Shown here one piece after another: positions 52,651 through 61,268 of a stretch of DNA of 64,000 nt. The position numbers and the translations under genes were made by a program. The stretch's first letter is position 1. Every line of letters starts with the position of its first letter. The notes beneath the pieces were generated by a model, which searched no databases, had not been told where the DNA came from, and worked only from the letters and a program-made list of their open reading frames with translations. The stretch comes from Chitinophaga oryziterrae (GTDB taxonomy: Bacteria > Bacteroidota > Bacteroidia > Chitinophagales > Chitinophagaceae), in assembly GCF_009758125.1 (NCBI RefSeq), contig NZ_WRXO01000007.1, positions 124,001 to 188,000 on the forward strand, in the 5' to 3' direction.

Positions 52651-53742
52651 ATGGCCGAGTACGACAATTACGAAATTGAGGATTTTCTGCAGGACGATTC
52701 TTTTATTGACTGGATACTGAACGAAAAAGTTGAAGGTAATGCCTTTTGGACAACTTTTTTGTCAGAACATCCGGAAAAAAGGACTTTAATAGAAAAGGCC
52801 CGCGCTGTTCTTATTTCGATAAACGTGAAACCGCTTGACGATCAGCTATCAGATGCGGAGATAAACTTAAGGGTAAAACTAATTCAGGACCAGGCTTTCC
52901 GGCAGGTACCTGGCAGGCAGGCACCCATGGTCAAAATTTATCAGCGTCAATGGTTTAAAGCAGCGGTTATCTTTCTGATTTTCATGAGTAGCGGGTTTAT
53001 CACTTATCGAACACTGATTAAACCAGATGATCTTATTACCAAAGACGGGTTAAACAACCAGGTGAAAATCAGTAACACAAGTAACAAATCGAAATTGGTG
53101 CTGATGAACGACGGGAGCCTGGCGGTGCTGACCCCCGGGTCTGAAATACAATTCCCTTCTGCCTTCAAAGGGGAGGAAAGAAATGTTTATCTGCAAGGGG
53201 AGGCTTTTTTTGAGGTACACAAAGACCCTAAACATCCTTTTTTGGTACACAGTCAAAATATGATCACCCGCGTTTTAGGGACAAGCTTTACCGTTAAAGC
53301 ATTTAAAAATGCTGCTGAGTTCAAAGTTATAGTTAATACCGGGAAAGTGTGGGTTTACGATCAGAAGACTAAGCCGGTAGCCGAGAAAAAAGATCTCGTT
53401 ATTGCCCTAACGCCAAATCAGCAAGTCATATACAAACGGGATATCTTTCAATTTAAAAAAGATACGTTAACCCGTCCATCATTGCTTTCAAAAGAAGTGG
53501 CTGATAAGGAATTGAACTTTACTGACATTCGGTTCAGTACCGTTATCAGTAAGCTAAATCTAGCCTATGGTATTCAAATAGAATATAATAAGCAAAAACT
53601 TGGAGATCTGAGAATAACCGCCTCATTGGCTGAACATCCGCTTAATGAAAAGGTAGAGATGATCTGTCGGGCAGTGAACGCGAAATATAGGTTCGCAGAC
53701 GGCCGGATAATTATCGAAGAAGACACGCCGGCTAATAGATAG
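52651..53742 (+). CDS. FecR-family anti-sigma factor
   Basis: A 363-aa protein with an N-terminal cytosolic sigma-binding region, one membrane helix (WFKAAVIFLIFMSSGFITY, ~residues 109-127) and a periplasmic FecR domain (VLMNDGSLAVLTPGSEIQFPSAFKGEERNVYLQGEAFFEV, TRVLGTSFTV). A C-terminal DUF4974-like part (LNFTDIRFSTVISKLNLAYGIQIEY) interacts with the STN domain of the TonB transporter. It holds the ECF sigma until the transporter binds its substrate. Confidence 0.93.
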   Translation: MAEYDNYEIEDFLQDDSFIDWILNEKVEGNAFWTTFLSEHPEKRTLIEKARAVLISINVKPLDDQLSDAEINLRVKLIQDQAFRQVPGRQAPMVKIYQRQWFKAAVIFLIFMSSGFITYRTLIKPDDLITKDGLNNQVKISNTSNKSKLVLMNDGSLAVLTPGSEIQFPSAFKGEERNVYLQGEAFFEVHKDPKHPFLVHSQNMITRVLGTSFTVKAFKNAAEFKVIVNTGKVWVYDQKTKPVAEKKDLVIALTPNQQVIYKRDIFQFKKDTLTRPSLLSKEVADKELNFTDIRFSTVISKLNLAYGIQIEYNKQKLGDLRITASLAEHPLNEKVEMICRAVNAKYRFADGRIIIEEDTPANR

Positions 53743-53810
53743 CTGATTATAAAACCACAAAAACCACAGTATGAGAAGAAAAAATTATAGATAATTCCGC
53801 GCTAAAAAAA

Positions 53811-53839
53811 GGCCGGTAATATTTGCAGTATTACCGGTC
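53811..53839. terminator. hairpin between fecR and susC
   Basis: An 11-bp stem (GGCCGGTAATA / TATTACCGGTC, one G-T pair) with a 7-nt loop. The run of A residues lies on its 5' side, so as a terminator it would suit the minus strand better; on the plus strand it may mark the end of the fecR transcript or a processing site. Confidence 0.4.
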
Positions 53840-53877
53840 ATAGTTTCAGCCCCCAAATGCATTCGAACTCATTTTAA

Positions 53878-53897
53878 TTAATCGCCTAAGCGATTAA
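53878..53897 (+). terminator. hairpin with T tract upstream of susC
   Basis: An 8-bp stem TTAATCGC / GCGATTAA, loop CTAA, followed by GGGGC and seven T residues. It can terminate transcription from fecR, so susC would have its own, sigma-dependent promoter downstream, or it acts as an attenuator. Confidence 0.5.
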
Positions 53898-53949
53898 AAG
53901 GGGCTTTTTTTGTCTGGTTTTTTTTGAATTATTAACCAAAGTCAAATTT

Positions 53950-56900
53950 ATGAAATATAAACCTTTACTGCTAAAAATAATGAGAATAACATTTTTACAG
54001 TTAATCATAGTTTTTTCCATTATGGGAAGTGTTTATGCTGATGACGTAAAAGCACAAGACGTACTGGATACAAAAATATCTGTCAAAGAAACCAATAATC
54101 AGCTTCGCCAGGTCCTTCAGAAACTGGGAAAACAGTACCATATTGAGTTTGTTTATAGTCCGGATATCATCAATGAAAAGCTTGTTGTAAACGTAGATAT
54201 GCAAAGAAAAAAGCTTTCTGATGTACTCCGGAAAATTTTGCAACCGTTGAATTTAAGATTTGAGATGGTTGGCGATGTGATCGTGATCCGCAATGTCAAT
54301 GTCAATCAAAAAAATGTTCCTTTTTCATCCACTAAATCATCAGAGGCGCAGGCCAGTCAGGCTGAGAACGTCATCCAGGTTGAGGCCCAGGTTGTTATTA
54401 CGGGCAAAGTTACCGATGAAAAAGGCGAAGCTATACCAGGTGTGACGGTGAGGCACAAGGAAACAGGTAAAGCCCTGGTAGCTGATATTAATGGAGAATA
54501 TACAATAGTATTGCCGGAGGCAACCGGCACCTTGTCATTTTCTTTCCTGGGTTATCAAACCAGGGAGATAGTAGTAGGGAGTGACCGGCGCATTAATGTA
54601 ACGCTTGTAGCGGTAAGCGGCAATCTGAACGAAGTAGTTGTTGTAGGTTATGGAACGCAAAAAAAAGCTACGCTGACCGGCTCTGTTGTAGCGGTAAAAG
54701 GTTCTGAAATTGTGAAAAGCCCGGGAATAAATGTGGCAGCCTCCCTCGCCGGGCGCTTACCCGGTGTTATTATTAACAGCAGATCCGGCGAACCCGGACG
54801 CGACGATCCGTCAATTTCCATACGAGGTCGCAGCACGACCGGAAATTCTTCTGCACTGGTGGTCATTGACGGTGTGGAACGAGGTGGCTTAGGACAGATC
54901 AACCCTAACGACATTGAAAGCATATCGGTGTTAAAGGACGCTTCTGCTGCAATATATGGTGCACGAGCCGCAAATGGCGTTATTTTGGTAACCACAAAAC
55001 GGGGAACCACCGGGGCTGCGCCGCAGGTTAACCTTTCTTTTAACCAGGGGTTTACCCAGCCAACCAGAAATCCTGTTATGGCCGATTCCTATACCTTCGG
55101 CAAAGTTTATAATGAAATAGAAACAGGAGAAGGCAGAGCGCCGAGGTATACCGACGATGAACTGAAAAAATACCAGAATAATTCAGATCCGAATTACCCA
55201 AATACCGACTGGTATAAATTTATCGTTAAAAACCGGACGCCACAGCACAGGACTAACCTGTCTGTATCCGGAGGTAATAGTGGCACAACCTACTTCCTTT
55301 CATTCGGAGAGGTTATGCAGGACGGGCAGTATAATGGAGGCACCGAAAAGATCAGGCAGTATAATATCCGGTCGAATATTGATGTTCAGGTCACGAATAA
55401 TTTCAAAATAGGAATGAATTTGTCCGGGCGGTTTGATAACAATCATTTCCCTTATCAGGGGGCCAATAATCTTAATAGCCATATTTTCCTGTATCAGCCC
55501 AACTGGCAGCCCTACTGGCCGGGCACGAACCTGCCCCAGCCCAATCGGGGTAATGAAAGCATACTTAATTGGGTGAATGATAATAACGGTTATCAGGACG
55601 TACACACAAATACGTTCCAAAGCACCTTGTTCTTTAACTGGAACCTGCCCTGGGTAAAAGGCTTGTCAGTCAATGGCAGCGGAAGCTATGATCCAAACAG
55701 CGTTTTCACAAAGACTTTTCAGACGCCGACGTATGTATACTATAAAGATGCAACAAGCGGTGAATATACGCGCGGACGCTCTGGAATGGGTGCTGATTTG
55801 GCTGATCTTAATGACAGGACGAGTTTGGGTTCTTTATTTTACCTGACGGGTAAGATCAACTATGAGCGAAAATTCGGGCTTCATGGCCTCAAGGTACTAT
55901 TAGGATACGAACAGCAAACCATCCATAGTAATTATGACATCACTTACCGAAGTGACTTTGTTTCTACCGTGATACCACAAATATTTGCTGGTAGCAGTGA
56001 CAAAAACAAACAAGGTAACGACGGATCTGCCACCCAGGGTGCCCGGAAAAATTACTTTGGAAGAATAAACTATGATTACGCGGGAAAATATCTCGCTGAG
56101 TTTACGATGAGGCGTGATGGCTCGCCAAATTTTGCTGCAGACAAGCGATGGGGGAATTTCCCGAGCGCATCTGTTGGCTGGAGATTGTCTGAGGAAAAGT
56201 TCATGAAAAGATTCGATTTTATAAATGACATAAAGGTCAGGGCATCTTATGGCATTATGGGTAATGACCTGGTCAATTCTTTTCAGTACCTGACAACATA
56301 CGGTTTCGGGGACAACTATGTTATCGGGGGGAACGATGTTACCGGGCTGGTTCAAACAGGTGCTCCAAATCCCAGTATTACCTGGGAAAGGGCAAAAACA
56401 GGTAATATCGGATTAGATGCCACCTTATGGAACGGCTTCCTTGGTATTACATTCGATTATTTCAAAACCAGGAGATCTGATATTTTAACAAAACGAACAG
56501 CTGTGATCCCGGGTTATACCGGGTTAATTTTACCTGATGAAAACGTAGGTATTGTGGATAATCAAGGCTTTGAGCTGCTACTTTCACACACAAATAATAA
56601 TCATGAATTCAAGTACAACTTTTCCGGTAACGTTGCATTTGCCAGAAACAAAGTAATATTCAGCGATGAGCAACCCGCGGCCGAACCTTACCAGTTAGCT
56701 ACAGGCCGGCCAATAGGTTCGTCTTTACGTTACAAAGCTATCGGGATATTTCCCGATAAGGCAGCCATCGATGCCTACCCTCATTATCTGAACGCCCGCC
56801 CCGGAGATATTAAATATGAAGATGTCAATAAGGATGGATCGATCGACTCACGTGACCGTATCCGCATCAATCAAACGAATGTCCCGGAGATCACTTTTGG

Positions 56901-57360
56901 TTTTAACGCAAATTTTAAATATAAAAGCTTTGACCTTTCGGTTTTGCTACAAGGCCAGGCTAACGCGAAACAATATTTTGGCGGCTATTTTCCTGTAATG
57001 AGTTATTCACTGGGTAACTTTTTGAGATGGCGCGCCGACGGCCGGTGGAGTCCTGAAAACACCAATGCAACACAGCCTCGTGCCAGCTATGAGCTATTTA
57101 ACAATAATACCCAAACCTCAACCCAGTGGCTGCTTGATGCTGGTTTCTTAAGGGTAAAGAATGTGGAGTTTAGTTATAATTTACCGAAAAGCGTCATCAG
57201 CAGGGTTGGTATCAAAAATTTACGGGTTTCTGTCAGCGGAAGTAATTTGTTTACTATATACGACCACATGAAAGGTTTAGGCTTTGATCCGGAAACGACA
57301 GATTATTGGTATTACCCGCCACAACGTGTGATCAATTTCGGCATTAACGTAACCTTATAA
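53950..57360 (+). CDS. susC: SusC-type TonB-dependent transporter with STN domain
   Basis: A 1136-aa outer-membrane importer. After the signal peptide comes an STN domain (VSVKETNNQLRQVLQKL...VIVIRN, ~residues 40-118), a carboxypeptidase-regulatory-like beta domain (GKVTDEKGEAIPGVTV, ~150-235), the plug (VVVGYGTQKKATLTGSV, SIRGRSTTGNSSALVVIDGV) and a barrel ending FGINVTL. The STN domain makes it both transporter and sensor: substrate binding signals to FecR, which frees the ECF sigma. Its partner SusD is encoded 10 bp downstream. The oligosaccharide is probably an alpha-glucan-like or related glycan given the GH31 gene (inference). Confidence 0.95.
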   Translation: MKYKPLLLKIMRITFLQLIIVFSIMGSVYADDVKAQDVLDTKISVKETNNQLRQVLQKLGKQYHIEFVYSPDIINEKLVVNVDMQRKKLSDVLRKILQPLNLRFEMVGDVIVIRNVNVNQKNVPFSSTKSSEAQASQAENVIQVEAQVVITGKVTDEKGEAIPGVTVRHKETGKALVADINGEYTIVLPEATGTLSFSFLGYQTREIVVGSDRRINVTLVAVSGNLNEVVVVGYGTQKKATLTGSVVAVKGSEIVKSPGINVAASLAGRLPGVIINSRSGEPGRDDPSISIRGRSTTGNSSALVVIDGVERGGLGQINPNDIESISVLKDASAAIYGARAANGVILVTTKRGTTGAAPQVNLSFNQGFTQPTRNPVMADSYTFGKVYNEIETGEGRAPRYTDDELKKYQNNSDPNYPNTDWYKFIVKNRTPQHRTNLSVSGGNSGTTYFLSFGEVMQDGQYNGGTEKIRQYNIRSNIDVQVTNNFKIGMNLSGRFDNNHFPYQGANNLNSHIFLYQPNWQPYWPGTNLPQPNRGNESILNWVNDNNGYQDVHTNTFQSTLFFNWNLPWVKGLSVNGSGSYDPNSVFTKTFQTPTYVYYKDATSGEYTRGRSGMGADLADLNDRTSLGSLFYLTGKINYERKFGLHGLKVLLGYEQQTIHSNYDITYRSDFVSTVIPQIFAGSSDKNKQGNDGSATQGARKNYFGRINYDYAGKYLAEFTMRRDGSPNFAADKRWGNFPSASVGWRLSEEKFMKRFDFINDIKVRASYGIMGNDLVNSFQYLTTYGFGDNYVIGGNDVTGLVQTGAPNPSITWERAKTGNIGLDATLWNGFLGITFDYFKTRRSDILTKRTAVIPGYTGLILPDENVGIVDNQGFELLLSHTNNNHEFKYNFSGNVAFARNKVIFSDEQPAAEPYQLATGRPIGSSLRYKAIGIFPDKAAIDAYPHYLNARPGDIKYEDVNKDGSIDSRDRIRINQTNVPEITFGFNANFKYKSFDLSVLLQGQANAKQYFGGYFPVMSYSLGNFLRWRADGRWSPENTNATQPRASYELFNNNTQTSTQWLLDAGFLRVKNVEFSYNLPKSVISRVGIKNLRVSVSGSNLFTIYDHMKGLGFDPETTDYWYYPPQRVINFGINVTL

Positions 57361-57370
57361 ATTAAACAAC

Positions 57371-59008
57371 ATGAGAAAGATTATTTATATAATGTTGATC
57401 GTTTTTACGGCTACTTCTTGTAATAAGCTGGACTTAAAACCATTGGATAAAATATCAGAAACGGATACCTGGACCGACCCTGCTCTGATCCAATTATATG
57501 TGAACGCAACCTATAATTCTATGCAGCATGGCTTTCAACAGGATCTGTTATCCTCGGCATGTGATGAGACTTATAACATCCATGGCTATGGTAATCTTGC
57601 CGTATTGCAAAGAGGAGAACTAACCCAGGATAATGTTTCCGGCCTCTCTGACAAGATCGACTATTTTAATTTCGCCTACGGGTATATCCGCAACATCAAC
57701 ATCTTTTTTTCGAAGATCGATGCGGCGCCGGGTGAAGCGGGTTTTAAAAACAGCGTTATGGGGGAAATGAAATTCATCAGGGCCTATATTTATGCGAATT
57801 TGATCTGGAGGTATGGCGGCGTCCCGTTGATCACCAAAGTGTTTGGTCTGCATGATGATTTTACGGTTACACAATCCTCTTATGAGGATTGTGTAAAATT
57901 CATTGTAGCTGAACTTGATGATGCGGCAAAATTACTCCCCGCCGATCAGCCAGCCGACCAGTTGGGAAGAGCTTCAAAGAATGCCTGCCTGGCATTGAAG
58001 GCGCGGGTATTGCTTTATGCCGCCAGCGCGCAAAATAATCCAGGTCATGACCCGGTAAAGTGGCAGGCAGCTGCAGATGCTGCGGAGGCATTGCTTAATG
58101 CTGGTTATCAGTTAAATGACGATTACCAGGCAACTTTTTTAAGCAATAACAAAGAAGTTATTTTTGTACGTCAGTTTACGCAAGCCAATAATACCGGAGG
58201 CACCGGCTTTAACCTTGAACAGGGGCGTAATGGCTCAAATGGCTACGGATCAGAAAATCCGTCACAAAACCTTGTTAATGCTTATGAGATGGCGGCTACT
58301 GGAAAGCAACCCTATATTGTACAAAATGACGGTACCCTGGTTGCAAACCCTGGTTCCGGGTATGACCCGGCGAACCCTTACAGCGGCAGGGACCCAAGAT
58401 TTGATGCTTCGATCCTGCACGACGGCTCCCTTTGGGCTGGAAGGGTAACGGAAACATTTCACGGAGGCGAGGATTCTCCGGAAAGCAACTCCGGGTTTAA
58501 CGCCTCGCTTACTTCGTATAATTTCAAGAAATTTTTGGTCGAGAGTATTCCTCCATCAGGTTCCAGCCTTAGGCCCACTAACCCCTGGATCTTTTTTCGC
58601 TACGCGGAGGTGCTGCTGAATTATGCTGAAGCAAAATTTGAATTGGGTGATGAGGCTACAGCAAGGCAATACCTGAATATGGTGAGGAGCCGTCCAAGTG
58701 TGCACATGCCGGAGGTTACCGATGTTGGCGATGCGCTCAGGAGCCGTATACAGAACGAGCGCCGGGTGGAACTTGCCTTTGAAGAGCATAGATTCTTTGA
58801 TGTCCGGCGCTGGAAAATTGCAACAGTGGTATTGAACCAGCCATTTCTCCGCATGGATATCACGAAACAAACCAATGGGACAAAAACCTATAACATTATC
58901 AAATTGAATGATAGTAAGTTTTTAGAACCGCAGTATCTGATACCCTTTCCGCGTGCGGAAGTAGATAAAAGCTTAGGCTCACTTAAACAAAATCCGGGAT
59001 ATCAATAA
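57371..59008 (+). CDS. susD: SusD/RagB-family glycan-binding lipoprotein
   Basis: A 545-aa lipoprotein with lipobox TATSC (Cys17) and the SusD fold: TPR-like helices (FIRAYIYANLIWRYGGVPLI), a RASKNACLALKARVLLYAASA segment, PWIFFRYAEVLLNYAEAKFELGDEATARQYLNMVR and ERRVELAFEEHRFFDVRRWK. It caps the SusC barrel on the cell surface and presents glycans. It is co-transcribed with susC (10-bp gap) and followed by a 13-bp hairpin. Confidence 0.95.
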   Translation: MRKIIYIMLIVFTATSCNKLDLKPLDKISETDTWTDPALIQLYVNATYNSMQHGFQQDLLSSACDETYNIHGYGNLAVLQRGELTQDNVSGLSDKIDYFNFAYGYIRNINIFFSKIDAAPGEAGFKNSVMGEMKFIRAYIYANLIWRYGGVPLITKVFGLHDDFTVTQSSYEDCVKFIVAELDDAAKLLPADQPADQLGRASKNACLALKARVLLYAASAQNNPGHDPVKWQAAADAAEALLNAGYQLNDDYQATFLSNNKEVIFVRQFTQANNTGGTGFNLEQGRNGSNGYGSENPSQNLVNAYEMAATGKQPYIVQNDGTLVANPGSGYDPANPYSGRDPRFDASILHDGSLWAGRVTETFHGGEDSPESNSGFNASLTSYNFKKFLVESIPPSGSSLRPTNPWIFFRYAEVLLNYAEAKFELGDEATARQYLNMVRSRPSVHMPEVTDVGDALRSRIQNERRVELAFEEHRFFDVRRWKIATVVLNQPFLRMDITKQTNGTKTYNIIKLNDSKFLEPQYLIPFPRAEVDKSLGSLKQNPGYQ

Positions 59009-59023
59009 ATTTAATCCATTGGC

Positions 59024-59052
59024 ATAAGGCAGTTGCCCGGCAACTGCCTTAT
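59024..59052 (+). terminator. hairpin after susD
   Basis: A perfect 13-bp stem (ATAAGGCAGTTGC / GCAACTGCCTTAT) with a 3-nt CCG loop follows the susD stop by 15 bp. The T tract is weak, so partial read-through into the glycosidase genes is likely; it would lower their level relative to susCD. Confidence 0.7.
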
Positions 59053-59083
59053 TAATATTCTTCCATTTACTTAATCATTTAAA

Positions 59084-61225
59084 ATGATTATTACTTTTTC
59101 AAAGTTGAAGATGTGCGTAAAAAGGCTTGTTTTATTATTGTTTATTTTTAGCAATTTAGCTGGCCGGGCACAACAGGTTAGCCGGGGAACGATTGATCGT
59201 AAAGCGCTGGTAAGCCGCCATAATCTTAAAATAACCGGCGCCAAATCCGCCGGGCCAACCCAGGTGGGGAATGGTAATTTTGCCTACGGGTTTGATATCA
59301 CCGGGATGCAAACCTATGATGACCAGTTTACAACGATGTCGCAGTGGAGCTGGCACAGCACGCACCCCCCAAAAGGCATGAAGCCCGCCGGCTTTAAACA
59401 AACACTTGTTGACACGCATGGCCGGATGGTTGGCTATGACCTGCCTGACTCCAATCAGCCAGAACTGACCCAATGGCTCGCCAGCAATCCACACCGGTTT
59501 AACCTGGGAAAGATCGGACTGATATTAAAAAAAGAGGATGGTAGTATGGCCCTGCCGGATGACCTGCAAAATCCGGTTCAATATTTAAACCTGTGGAGCG
59601 GTATCGCCGAAAGCAACTTCACTTTGCAAGGGCAAAACGTGAAGGTTACCACCATCTGTGATCCGGATAAAGATATTTTAAGTTTCAAAATTGAATCTGA
59701 TTTAATAACTGAAGGCCGGTTAGGTATCTTTCTGAACTTTCCCTATGCAAGCTTAAAATACTTTAGTAATGGTTCAGATTATACAAAGCCTCTGTTACAT
59801 CGAACCAGTATCATCTTAAAAAATAAAAATTCGGTGATATTTGACCGGCACATGGATAGCACCAGTTATCAGGTAGCTTGTAAGTGGTCGGGGAGCGGGA
59901 GTATAAAAAAACAAAGCGCGCATAACTATTCGTTTTATCCGGGTAAAAAAAGTACAAGCATAGAATATGTCTTTGCTTTTTCCCCTTCTAAAATTGGCTA
60001 TAATTTGCCATCGTTTACGGAGATCAAAGCCAAAAGCGCTAAACATTGGCCGGCATTCTGGAAAAGCGGTGCTGCCATAGATCTCTCTCAAAGTAAAGAC
60101 CCGCGCTGGTTTGAACTGGAAAGACGGATCATACTCTCTGAATATGTGATGGCTATCAACGCGGCCGGAAACTTTCCTCCGCAGGAAACGGGACTTGTCA
60201 ATAATAGTTGGTATGGCCGTTTTCATTATGAAATGTACTGGTGGCATGCGGCTCATTATGCGTTGTGGGATCGCTGGCCGCTATTGCATAAAAGCCTTCA
60301 TGTCTATTCAGACAACCTGGTATCGTCGCTTAAACGGGCAAAATTGCAGGGATATGCCGGGGCCAGGTGGCCCAAATGTACCGGTCCCGATGGCAGAGAG
60401 TGGCCGGATAAGACGCATGCCTGGCTGATATGGCAGCAACCCCATCCAATCTTTTTTGCCGAACTTGATTATCGGGCACACCCAACGTTGCAAACGCTAA
60501 AAAAATGGAATAAGATTGTTGAAAAAACGGCAGATTTTTTAACTTCTTATGCCTTTCTGGATACAGTCCGCAAACAATATATTTTAGGTCCGCCTGTAAA
60601 AACAGTCCCGGAAAACAATGAGCCGCTGACCACACAAAACCCGGCCTTTGAACTGGCTTACTGGCGGTACGGCCTGCAAACCGCACTGCAATGGAGAAAG
60701 GAACTGAAACTGCCGCCAAAGCCGGAATGGGAAAAAGTGCTTAAAAATTTGGCGCCGATCCCCGTGAAGGACAGTCTTTACGAGCAATGGGAAGGGATCG
60801 ACGAAATGTGGACAAAATTCAATTTTGAGCACCCGGCCATGGCAGGGATATTTGGCGTGCTGCCCGGTAATGGTGCAGACAGGCACATCATGGAAAAAAC
60901 CTACCAAAAGATTCAGGCTGTCTGGAAATATGATACCGGGTGGGGGTGGGACTTTCCGATGGTCGCCATGTCTGCTGCCAGGCTTGGGCATCCGGAACAA
61001 GCTGTTGATATGCTTTTACATCCTTCAAAAAAATTCGGATTTGACGAGCATGGCTTTGTTGGCGGGGGAAATCCGTATCCTTACATCCCTTCAAACGGTG
61101 GTTTGTTATATGCGATCGCATTTATGACGGCGGGCTGGGATGGTGATCAAAACATTCATGAACCTGGGTGGCCGAAAGATGGCTCCTGGACAGTTAAATG
61201 GGAGGGGTTTAAAAAAGCCCCCTGA
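59084..61225 (+). CDS. secreted six-hairpin glycosidase
   Basis: A 713-aa protein with signal peptide (VKRLVLLLFIFSNLAGRAQ); translation could also begin at ATG 59111. The N-terminal ~280 residues form a beta-sandwich (GNGNFAYGFDITGMQTYDDQF, TMSQWSWH), then an (alpha/alpha)6 barrel with FHYEMYWWHAAHYALWDRWPLL, ARWPKCTGPDGREWP and AWLIWQQPHPIFFAELDY. This is the arrangement of GH65/ATHL1-like and related clan GH-L enzymes, suggesting action on alpha-glucosides; the exact family is not certain. The GH31 gene follows, with its start 43 bp beyond this stop. Confidence 0.75.
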   Translation: MIITFSKLKMCVKRLVLLLFIFSNLAGRAQQVSRGTIDRKALVSRHNLKITGAKSAGPTQVGNGNFAYGFDITGMQTYDDQFTTMSQWSWHSTHPPKGMKPAGFKQTLVDTHGRMVGYDLPDSNQPELTQWLASNPHRFNLGKIGLILKKEDGSMALPDDLQNPVQYLNLWSGIAESNFTLQGQNVKVTTICDPDKDILSFKIESDLITEGRLGIFLNFPYASLKYFSNGSDYTKPLLHRTSIILKNKNSVIFDRHMDSTSYQVACKWSGSGSIKKQSAHNYSFYPGKKSTSIEYVFAFSPSKIGYNLPSFTEIKAKSAKHWPAFWKSGAAIDLSQSKDPRWFELERRIILSEYVMAINAAGNFPPQETGLVNNSWYGRFHYEMYWWHAAHYALWDRWPLLHKSLHVYSDNLVSSLKRAKLQGYAGARWPKCTGPDGREWPDKTHAWLIWQQPHPIFFAELDYRAHPTLQTLKKWNKIVEKTADFLTSYAFLDTVRKQYILGPPVKTVPENNEPLTTQNPAFELAYWRYGLQTALQWRKELKLPPKPEWEKVLKNLAPIPVKDSLYEQWEGIDEMWTKFNFEHPAMAGIFGVLPGNGADRHIMEKTYQKIQAVWKYDTGWGWDFPMVAMSAARLGHPEQAVDMLLHPSKKFGFDEHGFVGGGNPYPYIPSNGGLLYAIAFMTAGWDGDQNIHEPGWPKDGSWTVKWEGFKKAP

Positions 61226-61268
61226 TAATACAATCGTGATTCCCGATTTTTATAATATTACCTTTCAC

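Noticed and set aside
53771-53794. Tiny frame MRRKNYR followed by a stop between fecR and susC.
   Set aside because: Seven codons without ribosome-binding signal or conserved context; most likely chance.
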